Shown one piece after another: positions 26,116 to 34,070 of a stretch of 64,000 nucleotides of DNA (positions are counted from its first letter, which is position 1; each line of letters starts with the position of its first letter). The position numbers were made by a program, and so were the translations under genes. The stretch is from contig JAPOWG010000116.1 in assembly GCA_026707745.1 (NCBI GenBank), forward strand, positions 62,001-126,000, given 5' to 3'. The notes beneath the pieces were generated by a model. It did no database searches. It was given only the letters and a program-made list of their open reading frames with translations, and had not been told where the DNA came from. This DNA is from Chloroflexota bacterium. GTDB lineage: Bacteria > Chloroflexota > Anaerolineae > Aggregatilineales > Phototrophicaceae.

Positions 26116-26176
26116 ATGCTGATCGACAAATGCCGGGACGCTTAATCGAACATGGATACCGGAACCGCTGTGGGCA

Positions 26177-27718
26177 TCATCTTCCCGGCTTGGCGGTCGG
26201 CAAGGTCGCCAGCGGCGCCCCCCGCAAAGCCGAGCGCATGGCATCGCGATCGTCCCAAGGGTGCTCGGTGGCGCCAAAGCACATGCTCTGCTCGTGGCCC
26301 TTGCCGCAGGCCATCACCAGATCGCCGGACCGCGCTGATTGGCAAGCTCGGAAGATCGCTTCGCCACGATCGCGCACGCGAATAAAGCTCTCGCCTTCGA
26401 TACCGCCGCTTGCCCGGCATCCTTCCGCCATCATTTCCAGGATATCGTCGAGCGACTCCGTGCGCGGATCTTCGGCGGTCAAGACCGTCAAGTCCGCCAG
26501 CTGCGCCGACGTTTCCGCCATGAGCCGGCGTTTTTCCACATCGCGCAATCCGGCGCTGCCAAAGACCGCGATCAAACGTTTGCCGGGCGGCAGCATCGCC
26601 CGGCCCGCGCCCAAAGCGCGTCGCAGCGCGTTGGGCGTGTGCGCGAAATCGACCATGGCGATGAAATCCTGGCCTTCATCAATCCGCTCCATGCGGCCGG
26701 AAATCAAATCGACGGCTGCGATCCCGGCGCGAATATCGGACCAAAATACGCCGAGTTCCCGCGCGGCAACAATGGCAGCCAAAGCATTTGAAACGTTGAA
26801 ATCACCCGGCAAGCGCATCTCCAAATGCTGACCCTGCACCCGGAACGCGGTAGCGTCGGGTCGGAAGCTCAGTTCAGTTGCCCGGTAATCCGCCCGGGTG
26901 CGGACGCCATAACTTTGCAGGCGGTCCGCCGGGAAAGTGCCGAAATAGGCCGCGGAATCGTCATCGGCGTTGATCACCGCGAGCTTGGCGATACCCGGCT
27001 TGCGCCAGGCTTCGCCCAGCATCTTGAACATGATGGCTTTGGCGTCGCGGTAGTTTTCCCAACTGCCGTGATAGTCCAAATGCTCGTGCATGACATTGGT
27101 CAGGACCGCCACATCAATGTCGACGCCATTCAACCTGCCTTGCGCCAAGCCGTGGCTGGTCATCTCCAGGATGCAGTGGGTCAAGCCCGCTTCCACCATG
27201 CGCGCCAGGTACGCTTGAACTTGCGGCGCGCCCGGCGTTGTGACATGCAATCCAGTCGCTACAGTCTCGTCGCCGAAGACGGCCGATATGGTGCTGATGT
27301 ACCCGGCTTTGACCTCCCTGACGCGCTTGAGAATACTGTGCAACAGATGACAAGTCGTGGTTTTGCCGTCGGTACCGGTGACGCCGATCACAACCAGCTC
27401 CCGCGAGGGAAAACCATGATAAGCCGCCGCCAAAGGACCAATCACGGCTTGGGCATCGCGGACGCGGACATAGGGTACGGGCAAGTCATCTTGCGGGGCT
27501 TCGCCGACGATCGCGGCTGCGCCCGCCGCGATGGCTTGGGGAATGTAGCTGTGGCCATCGGCGGACTGCCCAACCCGCGCGACGAATATTCCCCCGGGCT
27601 GCACATCGAGGCTCGATTCCGCGACCGGGGCGCTGATCTCGACGGACAGGTCTCCCTGTGTAGAGATCATTTGTCGCTGCGTTATGGACTCAAGCAGGTC
27701 GCGCAAAGTCTTGGGCAT
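26177..27718 (-). CDS. murE: UDP-N-acetylmuramoyl-tripeptide synthetase, MurE family
   Basis: MurE adds the third, usually diamino, residue to the peptidoglycan stem peptide. The 513-residue protein has the three Mur ligase domains. The P-loop TGTDGKTTT is near residue 115, HLDYHGSWENYRDAKA carries the likely carbamylated lysine, and the C-terminal domain has LTAEDPRTESL and CGKGHEQS. The substrate-selecting motif is EDPR instead of the canonical DNPR, and RDHLDYH is HEHLDYH. The Arg that recognises diaminopimelate is kept, but the amino acid used is uncertain. A B-type repeat (27760-27847) lies just upstream. Confidence 0.9.
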   Translation of the reverse strand: MPKTLRDLLESITQRQMISTQGDLSVEISAPVAESSLDVQPGGIFVARVGQSADGHSYIPQAIAAGAAAIVGEAPQDDLPVPYVRVRDAQAVIGPLAAAYHGFPSRELVVIGVTGTDGKTTTCHLLHSILKRVREVKAGYISTISAVFGDETVATGLHVTTPGAPQVQAYLARMVEAGLTHCILEMTSHGLAQGRLNGVDIDVAVLTNVMHEHLDYHGSWENYRDAKAIMFKMLGEAWRKPGIAKLAVINADDDSAAYFGTFPADRLQSYGVRTRADYRATELSFRPDATAFRVQGQHLEMRLPGDFNVSNALAAIVAARELGVFWSDIRAGIAAVDLISGRMERIDEGQDFIAMVDFAHTPNALRRALGAGRAMLPPGKRLIAVFGSAGLRDVEKRRLMAETSAQLADLTVLTAEDPRTESLDDILEMMAEGCRASGGIEGESFIRVRDRGEAIFRACQSARSGDLVMACGKGHEQSMCFGATEHPWDDRDAMRSALRGAPLATLPTAKPGR

Positions 27719-27759
27719 GCAACTTCCCGCGTTTGGCTATTAGCGCCTGTTTTTGTACA

Positions 27760-27847
27760 CCGCGTCGCTCATGCACCTAGCAGGCTTACTGTTTTGCATG
27801 AGCGCGACATTCCTGGAGCCTTTTCGCCGGTTACGCGCCGAGCGGCT
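27760..27847. repeat. Dispersed intergenic repeat, copy B
   Basis: This copy has CGCTCATGCA (27765-27774) and TGCATGAGCG (27795-27804) as a perfect 10-bp inverted repeat, and ends ACGCGCCGAGCGGCTA. It lies between the atpF terminator and murE. Confidence 0.6.
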
Positions 27848-27903
27848 AGTTAGGCTCTGCCCTATTTTATGATGAATTTCCGAAAACTGTTTACATTGAA
27901 AAA

Positions 27904-27936
27904 ACAAACGCGCTGGAGGGCGTCCAACGCGCTTGT
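27904..27936 (-). terminator. Strong intrinsic terminator closing the ATP synthase F0 operon
   Basis: ACAAACGCGCTGGA (27904-27917) pairs with TCCAACGCGCTTGT (27923-27936) over 14 bp with two G-U type pairs and a 5-base loop. On the minus strand it runs into TTTTTT (complement of 27899-27904). It shows that F1 genes are not co-transcribed with F0. Confidence 0.88.
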
Positions 27937-27960
27937 CAAGAGCTTTGAGTTTCAATCAGC

Positions 27961-28671
27961 TTAATTCAGGCTGCGCGACAGACTGCTCAGTTGAGAGCGC
28001 ACGCTACCATCGACCATGCCACCGGGCCAGCGCACAATCAAGCCGCCCAGAATTTCCGGATCGACTTGATAATCCACCGCGTCCGCGCCGATTTCGCCTT
28101 GGATCTTTTTCTGTTCGGTCGCGGTCAAAGGCATGGCGCTGACGACTTCCACGCTGCCGCCGATCCCTTTCGCGCTCTCGGGCAGGTCCGCGATGAAGCT
28201 GTTGACCAGCGCTTTCTGCTTGGTCTTGGTGATATTCTCGTCCAAAATGCGGCTGGCCACCGCGACCGAGATATTCAGCACCTGCTCGCGCAGATTGCCC
28301 AACTCGGCATTGCGCGTGGCGACCGCTTCGCTCTGGGCGTCGGTTTGAATCTTGGCCGCGGCCTGACGCGCTTCCTGTTCGACGGCGGCGGCAACATCTT
28401 CGCCGCGCCCGCGCGCCTCGTCGATCACCTTCTGCGCTTCGGCCCGCGCCTGCACCAGGATCTTGTCGGCTTCCGCTTCGGCGTTTTCCCGCGCCCGCGC
28501 CGCGGCGGCCGCGTCCTCCAAGCCTTTGGCGATGCGATTGCGCCGCTCGTTGAGCATATTCACCAAGGGATCGTAAATGAAGCGTGTCATCACCGTATAC
28601 AGAACGATGAAGGCGATTATCCATATCAGCATCAATCCGGGATTGATGCCCAAATTATCAAGTACGCTCAT
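27961..28671 (-). CDS. atpF: ATP synthase subunit b fused to the C-terminal part of subunit delta
   Basis: A 236-residue stalk protein. Residues about 12-32 form the single membrane helix of subunit b. Residues 35-150 are the charged, Ala-rich coiled coil (EAEADKILVQARAEAQKVI and similar). From about 165 the sequence changes to the C-terminal delta/OSCP pattern: VEVVSAMPLTATEQKKI, DPEILGGLIVRWPGGMVDGS, VRSQLSSLSRSL. The N-terminal helical bundle of delta, which normally contacts alpha, is missing. Mycobacteria have a fuller b-delta fusion. It is the last gene of the operon; AGGAGA stands before the ATG. Confidence 0.88.
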   Translation of the reverse strand: MSVLDNLGINPGLMLIWIIAFIVLYTVMTRFIYDPLVNMLNERRNRIAKGLEDAAAAARARENAEAEADKILVQARAEAQKVIDEARGRGEDVAAAVEQEARQAAAKIQTDAQSEAVATRNAELGNLREQVLNISVAVASRILDENITKTKQKALVNSFIADLPESAKGIGGSVEVVSAMPLTATEQKKIQGEIGADAVDYQVDPEILGGLIVRWPGGMVDGSVRSQLSSLSRSLN

Positions 28672-28700
28672 GATGCTCTCCTGTTCGTCCCCCGCGCTAG

Positions 28701-28943
28701 CTAGCTAAGTACGAAGAGGATAATCAGCGAAACGACCAGGGCGTAAATGGCAACCGCTTCCGCGAAGGCCACGCCGAGGATCATGTTGACCTGAATGGTC
28801 GGGGTGTGATCCGGGTTGCGTCCCATCGCCTGTACCGCGCCACCCACCGCCAAACCGATGCCGATGCCGCCGCCGGCCGCGCCGATCATCGCCAGACCCG
28901 CGCCAATCGCTTTACCCAAAATAATCGTTGATTGTGGATCCAT
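28701..28943 (-). CDS. atpE: ATP synthase subunit c
   Basis: The rotor-ring subunit, 80 residues with two membrane helices. The first is Gly-rich (AAGGGIGIGLAVGG), followed by the polar loop AMGRNPD. The second has the ion-carrying glutamate in VAFAEAVAIYALV. No glutamine is seen in the first helix at the position used by sodium-binding c subunits, so proton coupling is inferred. ATG at 28943 is chosen because GGAGGA lies about 6 bases upstream. Repeat copy C occupies the gap to atpB. Confidence 0.95.
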   Translation of the reverse strand: MDPQSTIILGKAIGAGLAMIGAAGGGIGIGLAVGGAVQAMGRNPDHTPTIQVNMILGVAFAEAVAIYALVVSLIILFVLS

Positions 28944-28970
28944 TGATGTTTCCTCCAGTTTTGTTCTTGT

Positions 28971-29063
28971 CTGTTTGCATATACTCACTTGCGCGGCAGA
29001 TAAAACGAACTCCGCTTCCCGGCGCGTCCTCTACTCGCGCTTGTCGCTGCCGCCGAGCGGCTA
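28971..29063. repeat. Dispersed intergenic repeat, copy C, ending at the atpB stop codon
   Basis: This copy starts CTGTTTGCATATACTCA, contains TTGCGCGGCAG, and ends TCGCTGCCGCCGAGCGGCTA. Its last three bases (CTA) are the complement of the atpB TAG stop. It therefore separates atpB and atpE within the operon. Confidence 0.6.
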
Positions 29064-30479
29064 ATGTGCTTCGGCATGGTCATGATCATCATCATGATGA
29101 TGGCTGACCGTTGCCAGATTCATGAAGATCGCGGTCAACAAGGCGAATACCAGAGCTTGTATGACACCGACGAAAAACTCCAGGATGAAAAAGGGCCAGG
29201 GCAGGATCGGCACCAGGAAGCTCATGACAAAGAGCAGGATCGACCCGGCGAAGATATTGCCCAAAAGACGGAAGCCAAACGAGAGAATCTTGGCGAAGTC
29301 GCCGATCAACTCCAGCAAGCCCACCGCTACATCAATACCGCCAAGCGGCGATTTGAAGAGTGTGCCAAAGTTGAAGAATTTGGTCAGATAGCCGATGCCC
29401 AGCGCCTTGAAACCAATGAACTGGATCATGACGAATGAGATCAAGGCCAGCGACAGCGTCATATTCAAATCGGTTGACGGGACGCGGACAAAGGGCAAGA
29501 CCACCCAAGGCACGCGCTTCGCTTCTTCGCCCTTGGGATCCGGATGCAGCGGGATGGATTTCTTCTTGTCGGCTTTATCGCCGCCGACATAGTCATCCGC
29601 CCATGGAACCGGTCCCACACCGGTATAACAACTGCGATCGGCCCGCGCTTGCTTTGCGGCTACCCGGGCCGCCAATACTTCGTCATAAGCAGCAGCGGCC
29701 GCATCCGACCCGCCAGATTCCGCGCTATGCGCCTCATCGCCGTGACCATCACTCGATTCGTCAGTACTGTGTTCTTCCGCGCCGTGTTCGTCCTTCGTCG
29801 ACTGATAGCGCGCGTAAGCAGCATCCTCAATCGACGCCTGCTCGGCAGCCGCGGCCGCGGCCTTCGCTTCTACCAGCGCCGCTTCGTCAGCCGCCGCTTC
29901 ATCAGCCGGGCTGATCCAGTCGCACTGGCCGTTGACGTAGGAGATGCCCAGGAAGCCTTGATAGATCTCGTAGCCATCGGTGGTGATCACCTTGTATTCG
30001 CCGCTGTCAACATCGTATTTTTCTTTGACGTGCGGATGGATGAAGCCGATGGTATCGACGCCGGGCACGAGTTCCATCCAGTTTGCGAGCAGTACCACCA
30101 GAAAGATCGTCATGAACATGTTGAAGATCAGACGGAAATGCCTGCCCGCGGCGATGCCTCCGACGAAGCCCATCAAACCTTCGAACAGCGCCTCAAACAT
30201 GTTGTAGAAACCGCCCGGCGGAACCTCATTGCCGCTTTTGGGGCGGCGTCGCGAGACGTAAATGACGAACAGAAGGAGCAAAATCCACACGATCACCGAA
30301 CCCGCGAAGGTATTCGTCATGCGAATATCCGTGAAGGGGACGTTGAAGCCTTCGGGGAAGTTTTCTCCAGGCAATTGGATGAAGGGTATGACAGGTGGAA
30401 CCCGCAACGCGACAAAAACACCAGCCAGGAGCATAAGCAAGGCGACGAACCGGCGTTTCCCGTTCCAAAAACTATTCAC
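29061..30479 (-). CDS. atpB: ATP synthase subunit a with a large extracytoplasmic insertion
   Basis: Subunit a forms the ion half-channels. The essential arginine is Arg404 in FGFRLLGNIFAGS, and helices flanking it are normal. At 472 residues it is nearly twice the usual 230-290. The extra sequence lies between NWMELVPG (about 133-140) and VPSTDLNMTLSLAL (about 333-346), which in E. coli is the periplasmic loop between helices 2 and 3. The insert is rich in Ala, Asp, Glu and His, and contains two cysteines (186 and 284). The C-terminus is His/Asp-rich. GTG at 30479 is the start, overlapping the upstream gene by 8 bp. Confidence 0.92.
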   Translation of the reverse strand: MNSFWNGKRRFVALLMLLAGVFVALRVPPVIPFIQLPGENFPEGFNVPFTDIRMTNTFAGSVIVWILLLLFVIYVSRRRPKSGNEVPPGGFYNMFEALFEGLMGFVGGIAAGRHFRLIFNMFMTIFLVVLLANWMELVPGVDTIGFIHPHVKEKYDVDSGEYKVITTDGYEIYQGFLGISYVNGQCDWISPADEAAADEAALVEAKAAAAAAEQASIEDAAYARYQSTKDEHGAEEHSTDESSDGHGDEAHSAESGGSDAAAAAYDEVLAARVAAKQARADRSCYTGVGPVPWADDYVGGDKADKKKSIPLHPDPKGEEAKRVPWVVLPFVRVPSTDLNMTLSLALISFVMIQFIGFKALGIGYLTKFFNFGTLFKSPLGGIDVAVGLLELIGDFAKILSFGFRLLGNIFAGSILLFVMSFLVPILPWPFFILEFFVGVIQALVFALLTAIFMNLATVSHHHDDDHDHAEAH

Positions 30480-30741
30480 TTATATCTTCCTCCTTCTGCA
30501 CCGCGCTTCCATGTAGCTGTTTCGCTTTGTACCGTGTATAAAAAAAGATCGCCGCAATGCTGATGGGAACGCTCACCAGCAACATGATAAACATCATTGT
30601 GGGGCGCGTCCCGAAAAGCTCGTCCAAGCCCCAGCCGAGCAACATCGCTCCCAGAATGACAAGCAGGATTAAACACCCTACCTGCCCCACTACCCCCGCC
30701 ACCAAGCCATAAGTGGACAGAGGATTGTTATTCGGCTTCAC
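30472..30741 (-). CDS. AtpZ/AtpI-like small membrane protein
   Basis: An 89-residue protein with two hydrophobic helices (about 10-36 and 45-68). These are separated by GWGLDELFGTRPTMM, the G-x-x-L-D pattern seen in AtpZ/AtpI proteins that accompany F0 genes and aid c-ring assembly or magnesium transport. The C-terminus is charged (QKEEDISE). It is first in the operon and overlaps atpB by 8 bp (TAG at 30472-30474 within the atpB start region). Identity rests on context plus the two-helix pattern. Confidence 0.8.
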   Translation of the reverse strand: MKPNNNPLSTYGLVAGVVGQVGCLILLVILGAMLLGWGLDELFGTRPTMMFIMLLVSVPISIAAIFFYTRYKAKQLHGSAVQKEEDISE

Positions 30742-30838
30742 GGTTCTCGTTACTTGTCATCGGCGAACCAACAGCGGAAGTCCTTGCCAAGCTTGATTCG
30801 AGAATTTTATCACAAACGATTTTCCAGTGCTATAACGA
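30742..30838 (-). promoter_or_regulatory. Intergenic spacer between nuoN and the F0 operon
   Basis: The 97-bp gap probably holds the F0 operon promoter, but no clear hexamer pair was found. It contains TTTGTGATAAA on the minus strand (complement of 30806-30816). The identical 11-mer occurs just downstream of the nuo promoter (complement of 40607-40617). Confidence 0.35.
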
Positions 30839-32338
30839 TTATAGGCCGCCCGCCCCTAGCGCCGCCCAATTGTAAACAGGCGTGACCGCAATTGTGCCCA
30901 ACAAGATAACAATGCTCGCGGTGATGCCCAAAGCCCAACCGTATGAGCGCGGGATGCCCACCGGGATCTCGTCATCCGGTCCTGCATCGACGTACATCAC
31001 TTTGATGACAACCAGGTAGTAATAGAGCGCGATGATGGCATTGGCCACGGCGATCAATGCCAAGCCCACCAAATTGGACTTGACCGCGGCCTGGAAGAGG
31101 AAGAATTTCCCAAAGAAACCGGCCGTCGGCGGGATGCCGCCCAACGACAGCAATCCGATCGTGATGAAGAGCGCCAGCCAGGGACTGCGCCTGTTCAAGC
31201 CGGCCAGATCTTTGATGTCTTCTTTGCCGGTGGCCGCGATGAAGAGGATCACACCGCCGAATACCAGCAGGTTGGTGAAGATATACATGAACATGTAAAA
31301 GGAGACCGATGCGACTGCCAGGCTGTCATCCAGGCCCTGGAGCGCTGCCACGCCGATCAAGGTATAGCCAGCCTGGGCAATGGACGAATATGCCAGCAGG
31401 CGCTTGATATTGCTTTGCCGCAAGGCGACGACGTTTCCCAGGGTCATGCTCACAATCGCGATCACGACCAGCAGGTTGACCCAGAAATCCTGGATCACGA
31501 CGCCGGCTATCGCCAAATCGGGCGGGAAAACAGCCGTCAGAAAACGAACCAGCAAGGCAAAGCTGGCCGCCTTGCTCGAGACGCTGACAAATGCGGTAAC
31601 CGGTGTGGGCGCGCCTTCGTAGACATCGGGCGTCCAAAAATGAAAGGGAACCGCGCTCAGCTTAAAGCCGAAGCCAACCACCACCATGACCAAAGCCGCC
31701 ATAACCGCGAGCAAACCTTGGTCGAATCCGCCGCTCATGGCATCGGCAATACCGCCTAGATTGGTCGTGCCGGCGAAGCCATAGAGCAAGCTGAAACCGA
31801 AGAGCATGATCGCCGACGCAAAAGCGCCATAGAGGAAGTACTTCATGCCGCCCTCCGCCGAACGCAAATCGCCGCGGCGGAAGCTCGCCAGCATGTAAAG
31901 CGGGATCGACAGCGTCTCCAGCGCCACAAAGACCAGAATCAGGTCGCTTGCGCTGGACATCATCAAGCCGCCAAGCGTGGCTACAATCACGATCAAATAG
32001 AACTCGCCCTTGTCCCCAACGCCCTTGTCGCCCAGCGCCATCAAACAGGTAACCGCGCCCGACAGCAGCAGCATCACCTTGAATATCTGCGAGAGCGGAT
32101 CGTAATTGACCATCCCGCCCCAGAACAGAAGGCCCTTCTCAAATTGCGCCGGGTCGGGAACCCAGATCAAGGGGACCAGCGCCAACAGCGCCATGCCAAC
32201 TGCCGAGACAAAGACAACATTGCGGCGGGTAGCGATAGAACCGTAGATATCGGCGAAGAGCACAATCACCGCGAGCGCCGTCAAGCCAACTTCCGGCAAG
32301 ACCGACGGCAGTTGCGCCCAGAGATCAAATGCTTCCAT
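30839..32338 (-). CDS. nuoN: NADH-quinone oxidoreductase subunit N
   Basis: An antiporter-like proton-pumping subunit of complex I, 499 residues and about 14 membrane helices. The helix-5 glutamate is in VALETLSIPLYML, the helix-7 lysine in GFKLSAVPFHFWTPDVYEGAP, and a further lysine in VSVSSKAASFALL. The start codon directly abuts the stop of the upstream nuoM paralogue. It is the last nuo gene; no terminator is evident before the F0 operon, so some read-through is possible. Confidence 0.95.
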   Translation of the reverse strand: MEAFDLWAQLPSVLPEVGLTALAVIVLFADIYGSIATRRNVVFVSAVGMALLALVPLIWVPDPAQFEKGLLFWGGMVNYDPLSQIFKVMLLLSGAVTCLMALGDKGVGDKGEFYLIVIVATLGGLMMSSASDLILVFVALETLSIPLYMLASFRRGDLRSAEGGMKYFLYGAFASAIMLFGFSLLYGFAGTTNLGGIADAMSGGFDQGLLAVMAALVMVVVGFGFKLSAVPFHFWTPDVYEGAPTPVTAFVSVSSKAASFALLVRFLTAVFPPDLAIAGVVIQDFWVNLLVVIAIVSMTLGNVVALRQSNIKRLLAYSSIAQAGYTLIGVAALQGLDDSLAVASVSFYMFMYIFTNLLVFGGVILFIAATGKEDIKDLAGLNRRSPWLALFITIGLLSLGGIPPTAGFFGKFFLFQAAVKSNLVGLALIAVANAIIALYYYLVVIKVMYVDAGPDDEIPVGIPRSYGWALGITASIVILLGTIAVTPVYNWAALGAGGL

Positions 32339-34060
32339 CTAGCCACCTCCCAAGAGGGCGATTAGCGGTCGAATGCCGGATTCGATCATCGGCGCCATGA
32401 TCGGCGGGTACAAACCCAATATGATAAGAGGCGCGCCCAAAATAATCAGTACGATGCGGTCGGTCGCCGCGATATCGCCGACATCATGGAATTGCTCGGC
32501 ATCAAACTCGCCGAAGAAGACCTGCCCAGCCACGCGCAATACATAGGCTGCCGTGATGACAATGCCCAGCGCGGACAAGATCACTATCACGCTGTAATAG
32601 TTGCTGAGTTGGAAACTGCCGAGTTGCAAGGTGATCTGCTCGGAGGCCGCCCACATGCCCTGGAAGATGGGAAATTCGGCGATAAAGCCGCTGAGCCCGG
32701 GCATGCCCATACTGGTCAAGCCGCCGATGACAAAAGCCACGCCCACCCAGGGCATCACCTTCATGAAGCCGCCCAGGCTGGGAATATCGCGGGTATGAGC
32801 GCGGTCGTAGACCATGCCCACCACACCGAAGAAGAGGGCGGTCATCGCGCCGTGGCTGAACATTTGAATGCCCGCTCCGGTCATGCCGGTCAAGTTCATC
32901 GTCGCCCAGCCCATGCTCACCAAACCCATGTGGCTGACCGACGAAAAGCCAATGACATACTTGAAATCGCGCTGTCGAAATGCGATCAGCGCGCCGTAGA
33001 CGACGTTGATCAGCGTCAGGAAAACAATCCAGGGCAAGTGCGTCTGCGCGCCGTCCGGCAGCAATTGCACACCCGCGCGCAAGGCCGCGAAAGCGCCCAC
33101 TTTCATCAAGACGCCCGCGTGAATCATCGAGACAGCGGTCGGGGCAGCGACATGACCATCGGGCGACCAATTATGAAATGGGAATACACCCGCCAACACG
33201 CCAAAGCCGATGAACATGAACGGGAACCAGAAGCGCGCGAAGCTCAAACCTTCGATGCCGAGTATCTCAATCGCGAAGGCGCCGTTTTCCGCAGCCAGCG
33301 TCAACTGCGCCATGCTCCAGCTATAGGGCGCGCTGTCCGCGGGCAAAATGCCGCTGGCCAGGGCCGCTTGAAAGACTTCCGCGCCGCTGCCCGAGAAAAA
33401 GTCCCCGGCCGCGAAATACATCGCCACCGCGCCAACCAGCGCAAATACCGACCCAACCAGGATATACAGGGTCAGCTTCATCGCAGCGTACTCGCGCAAC
33501 TTGACCCAGCCCCAGCCCGCGATCAGCAGGTACATCGGGAAGATTGCCAGTTCATAAAAGAAGAAGAGCATGAAGAGATCGACGGCGATGAAGACGCCAT
33601 AAACGCCGGCGACCAGGAACATGAAGAAAGCCATGAATTCGCGCAGACGATCTTCGATATTCCAGGAGATCAACACCCCGGCAACAGCCACCATGCCGGT
33701 GAGCAAGACCATCGGCGCCGAAACGCCATCGACGCCCACGTGATAAGCGATGCCCAGCGATTCCACCCAGACGATACGCTGCTCGAAGGCCAGCGCATCG
33801 ACGAACATACGCGCCCCGCTGAGATCGCCGCCGGCCGCCAGCATCGTCATTTGCTGGTCGATCAAGCCGCCGGCGCCCTTAACATAATTGTCGTAACCGA
33901 AGAACACCGCAAGCGACAAGGCGAGAACTGCCGAAGCGGCGGTAATCGCCACGCCGCGTACCAGGTCGCGATTCTGCCTGTCCAGAAAGAGAATGACAAA
34001 GCCGGCGATGATGGGTATGAAGATGATCGCCGTGAGTACCGAAAAACCCGTTGCATCCAT
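32339..34060 (-). CDS. nuoM: NADH-quinone oxidoreductase subunit M, second paralogue
   Basis: A 573-residue antiporter-like complex I subunit. The helix-5 glutamate is kept (FYELAIFPMYLLIAGWGW), as are the broken helix region FPFHNWSPDGHVAAPTAVSM and the helix-8 lysine (GVLMKVGAFA). The helix-7 lysine, seven residues before the conserved PFH histidine in the neighbouring NuoM (SIKVPIWPFH), is leucine here (GVLAGVFPFH). It follows the first nuoM by 10 bp with AGGA 8 bases upstream. It is an ancient, diverged paralogue rather than a recent copy. Confidence 0.92.
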   Translation of the reverse strand: MDATGFSVLTAIIFIPIIAGFVILFLDRQNRDLVRGVAITAASAVLALSLAVFFGYDNYVKGAGGLIDQQMTMLAAGGDLSGARMFVDALAFEQRIVWVESLGIAYHVGVDGVSAPMVLLTGMVAVAGVLISWNIEDRLREFMAFFMFLVAGVYGVFIAVDLFMLFFFYELAIFPMYLLIAGWGWVKLREYAAMKLTLYILVGSVFALVGAVAMYFAAGDFFSGSGAEVFQAALASGILPADSAPYSWSMAQLTLAAENGAFAIEILGIEGLSFARFWFPFMFIGFGVLAGVFPFHNWSPDGHVAAPTAVSMIHAGVLMKVGAFAALRAGVQLLPDGAQTHLPWIVFLTLINVVYGALIAFRQRDFKYVIGFSSVSHMGLVSMGWATMNLTGMTGAGIQMFSHGAMTALFFGVVGMVYDRAHTRDIPSLGGFMKVMPWVGVAFVIGGLTSMGMPGLSGFIAEFPIFQGMWAASEQITLQLGSFQLSNYYSVIVILSALGIVITAAYVLRVAGQVFFGEFDAEQFHDVGDIAATDRIVLIILGAPLIILGLYPPIMAPMIESGIRPLIALLGGG

Positions 34061-34070
34061 TGTGCCATTC

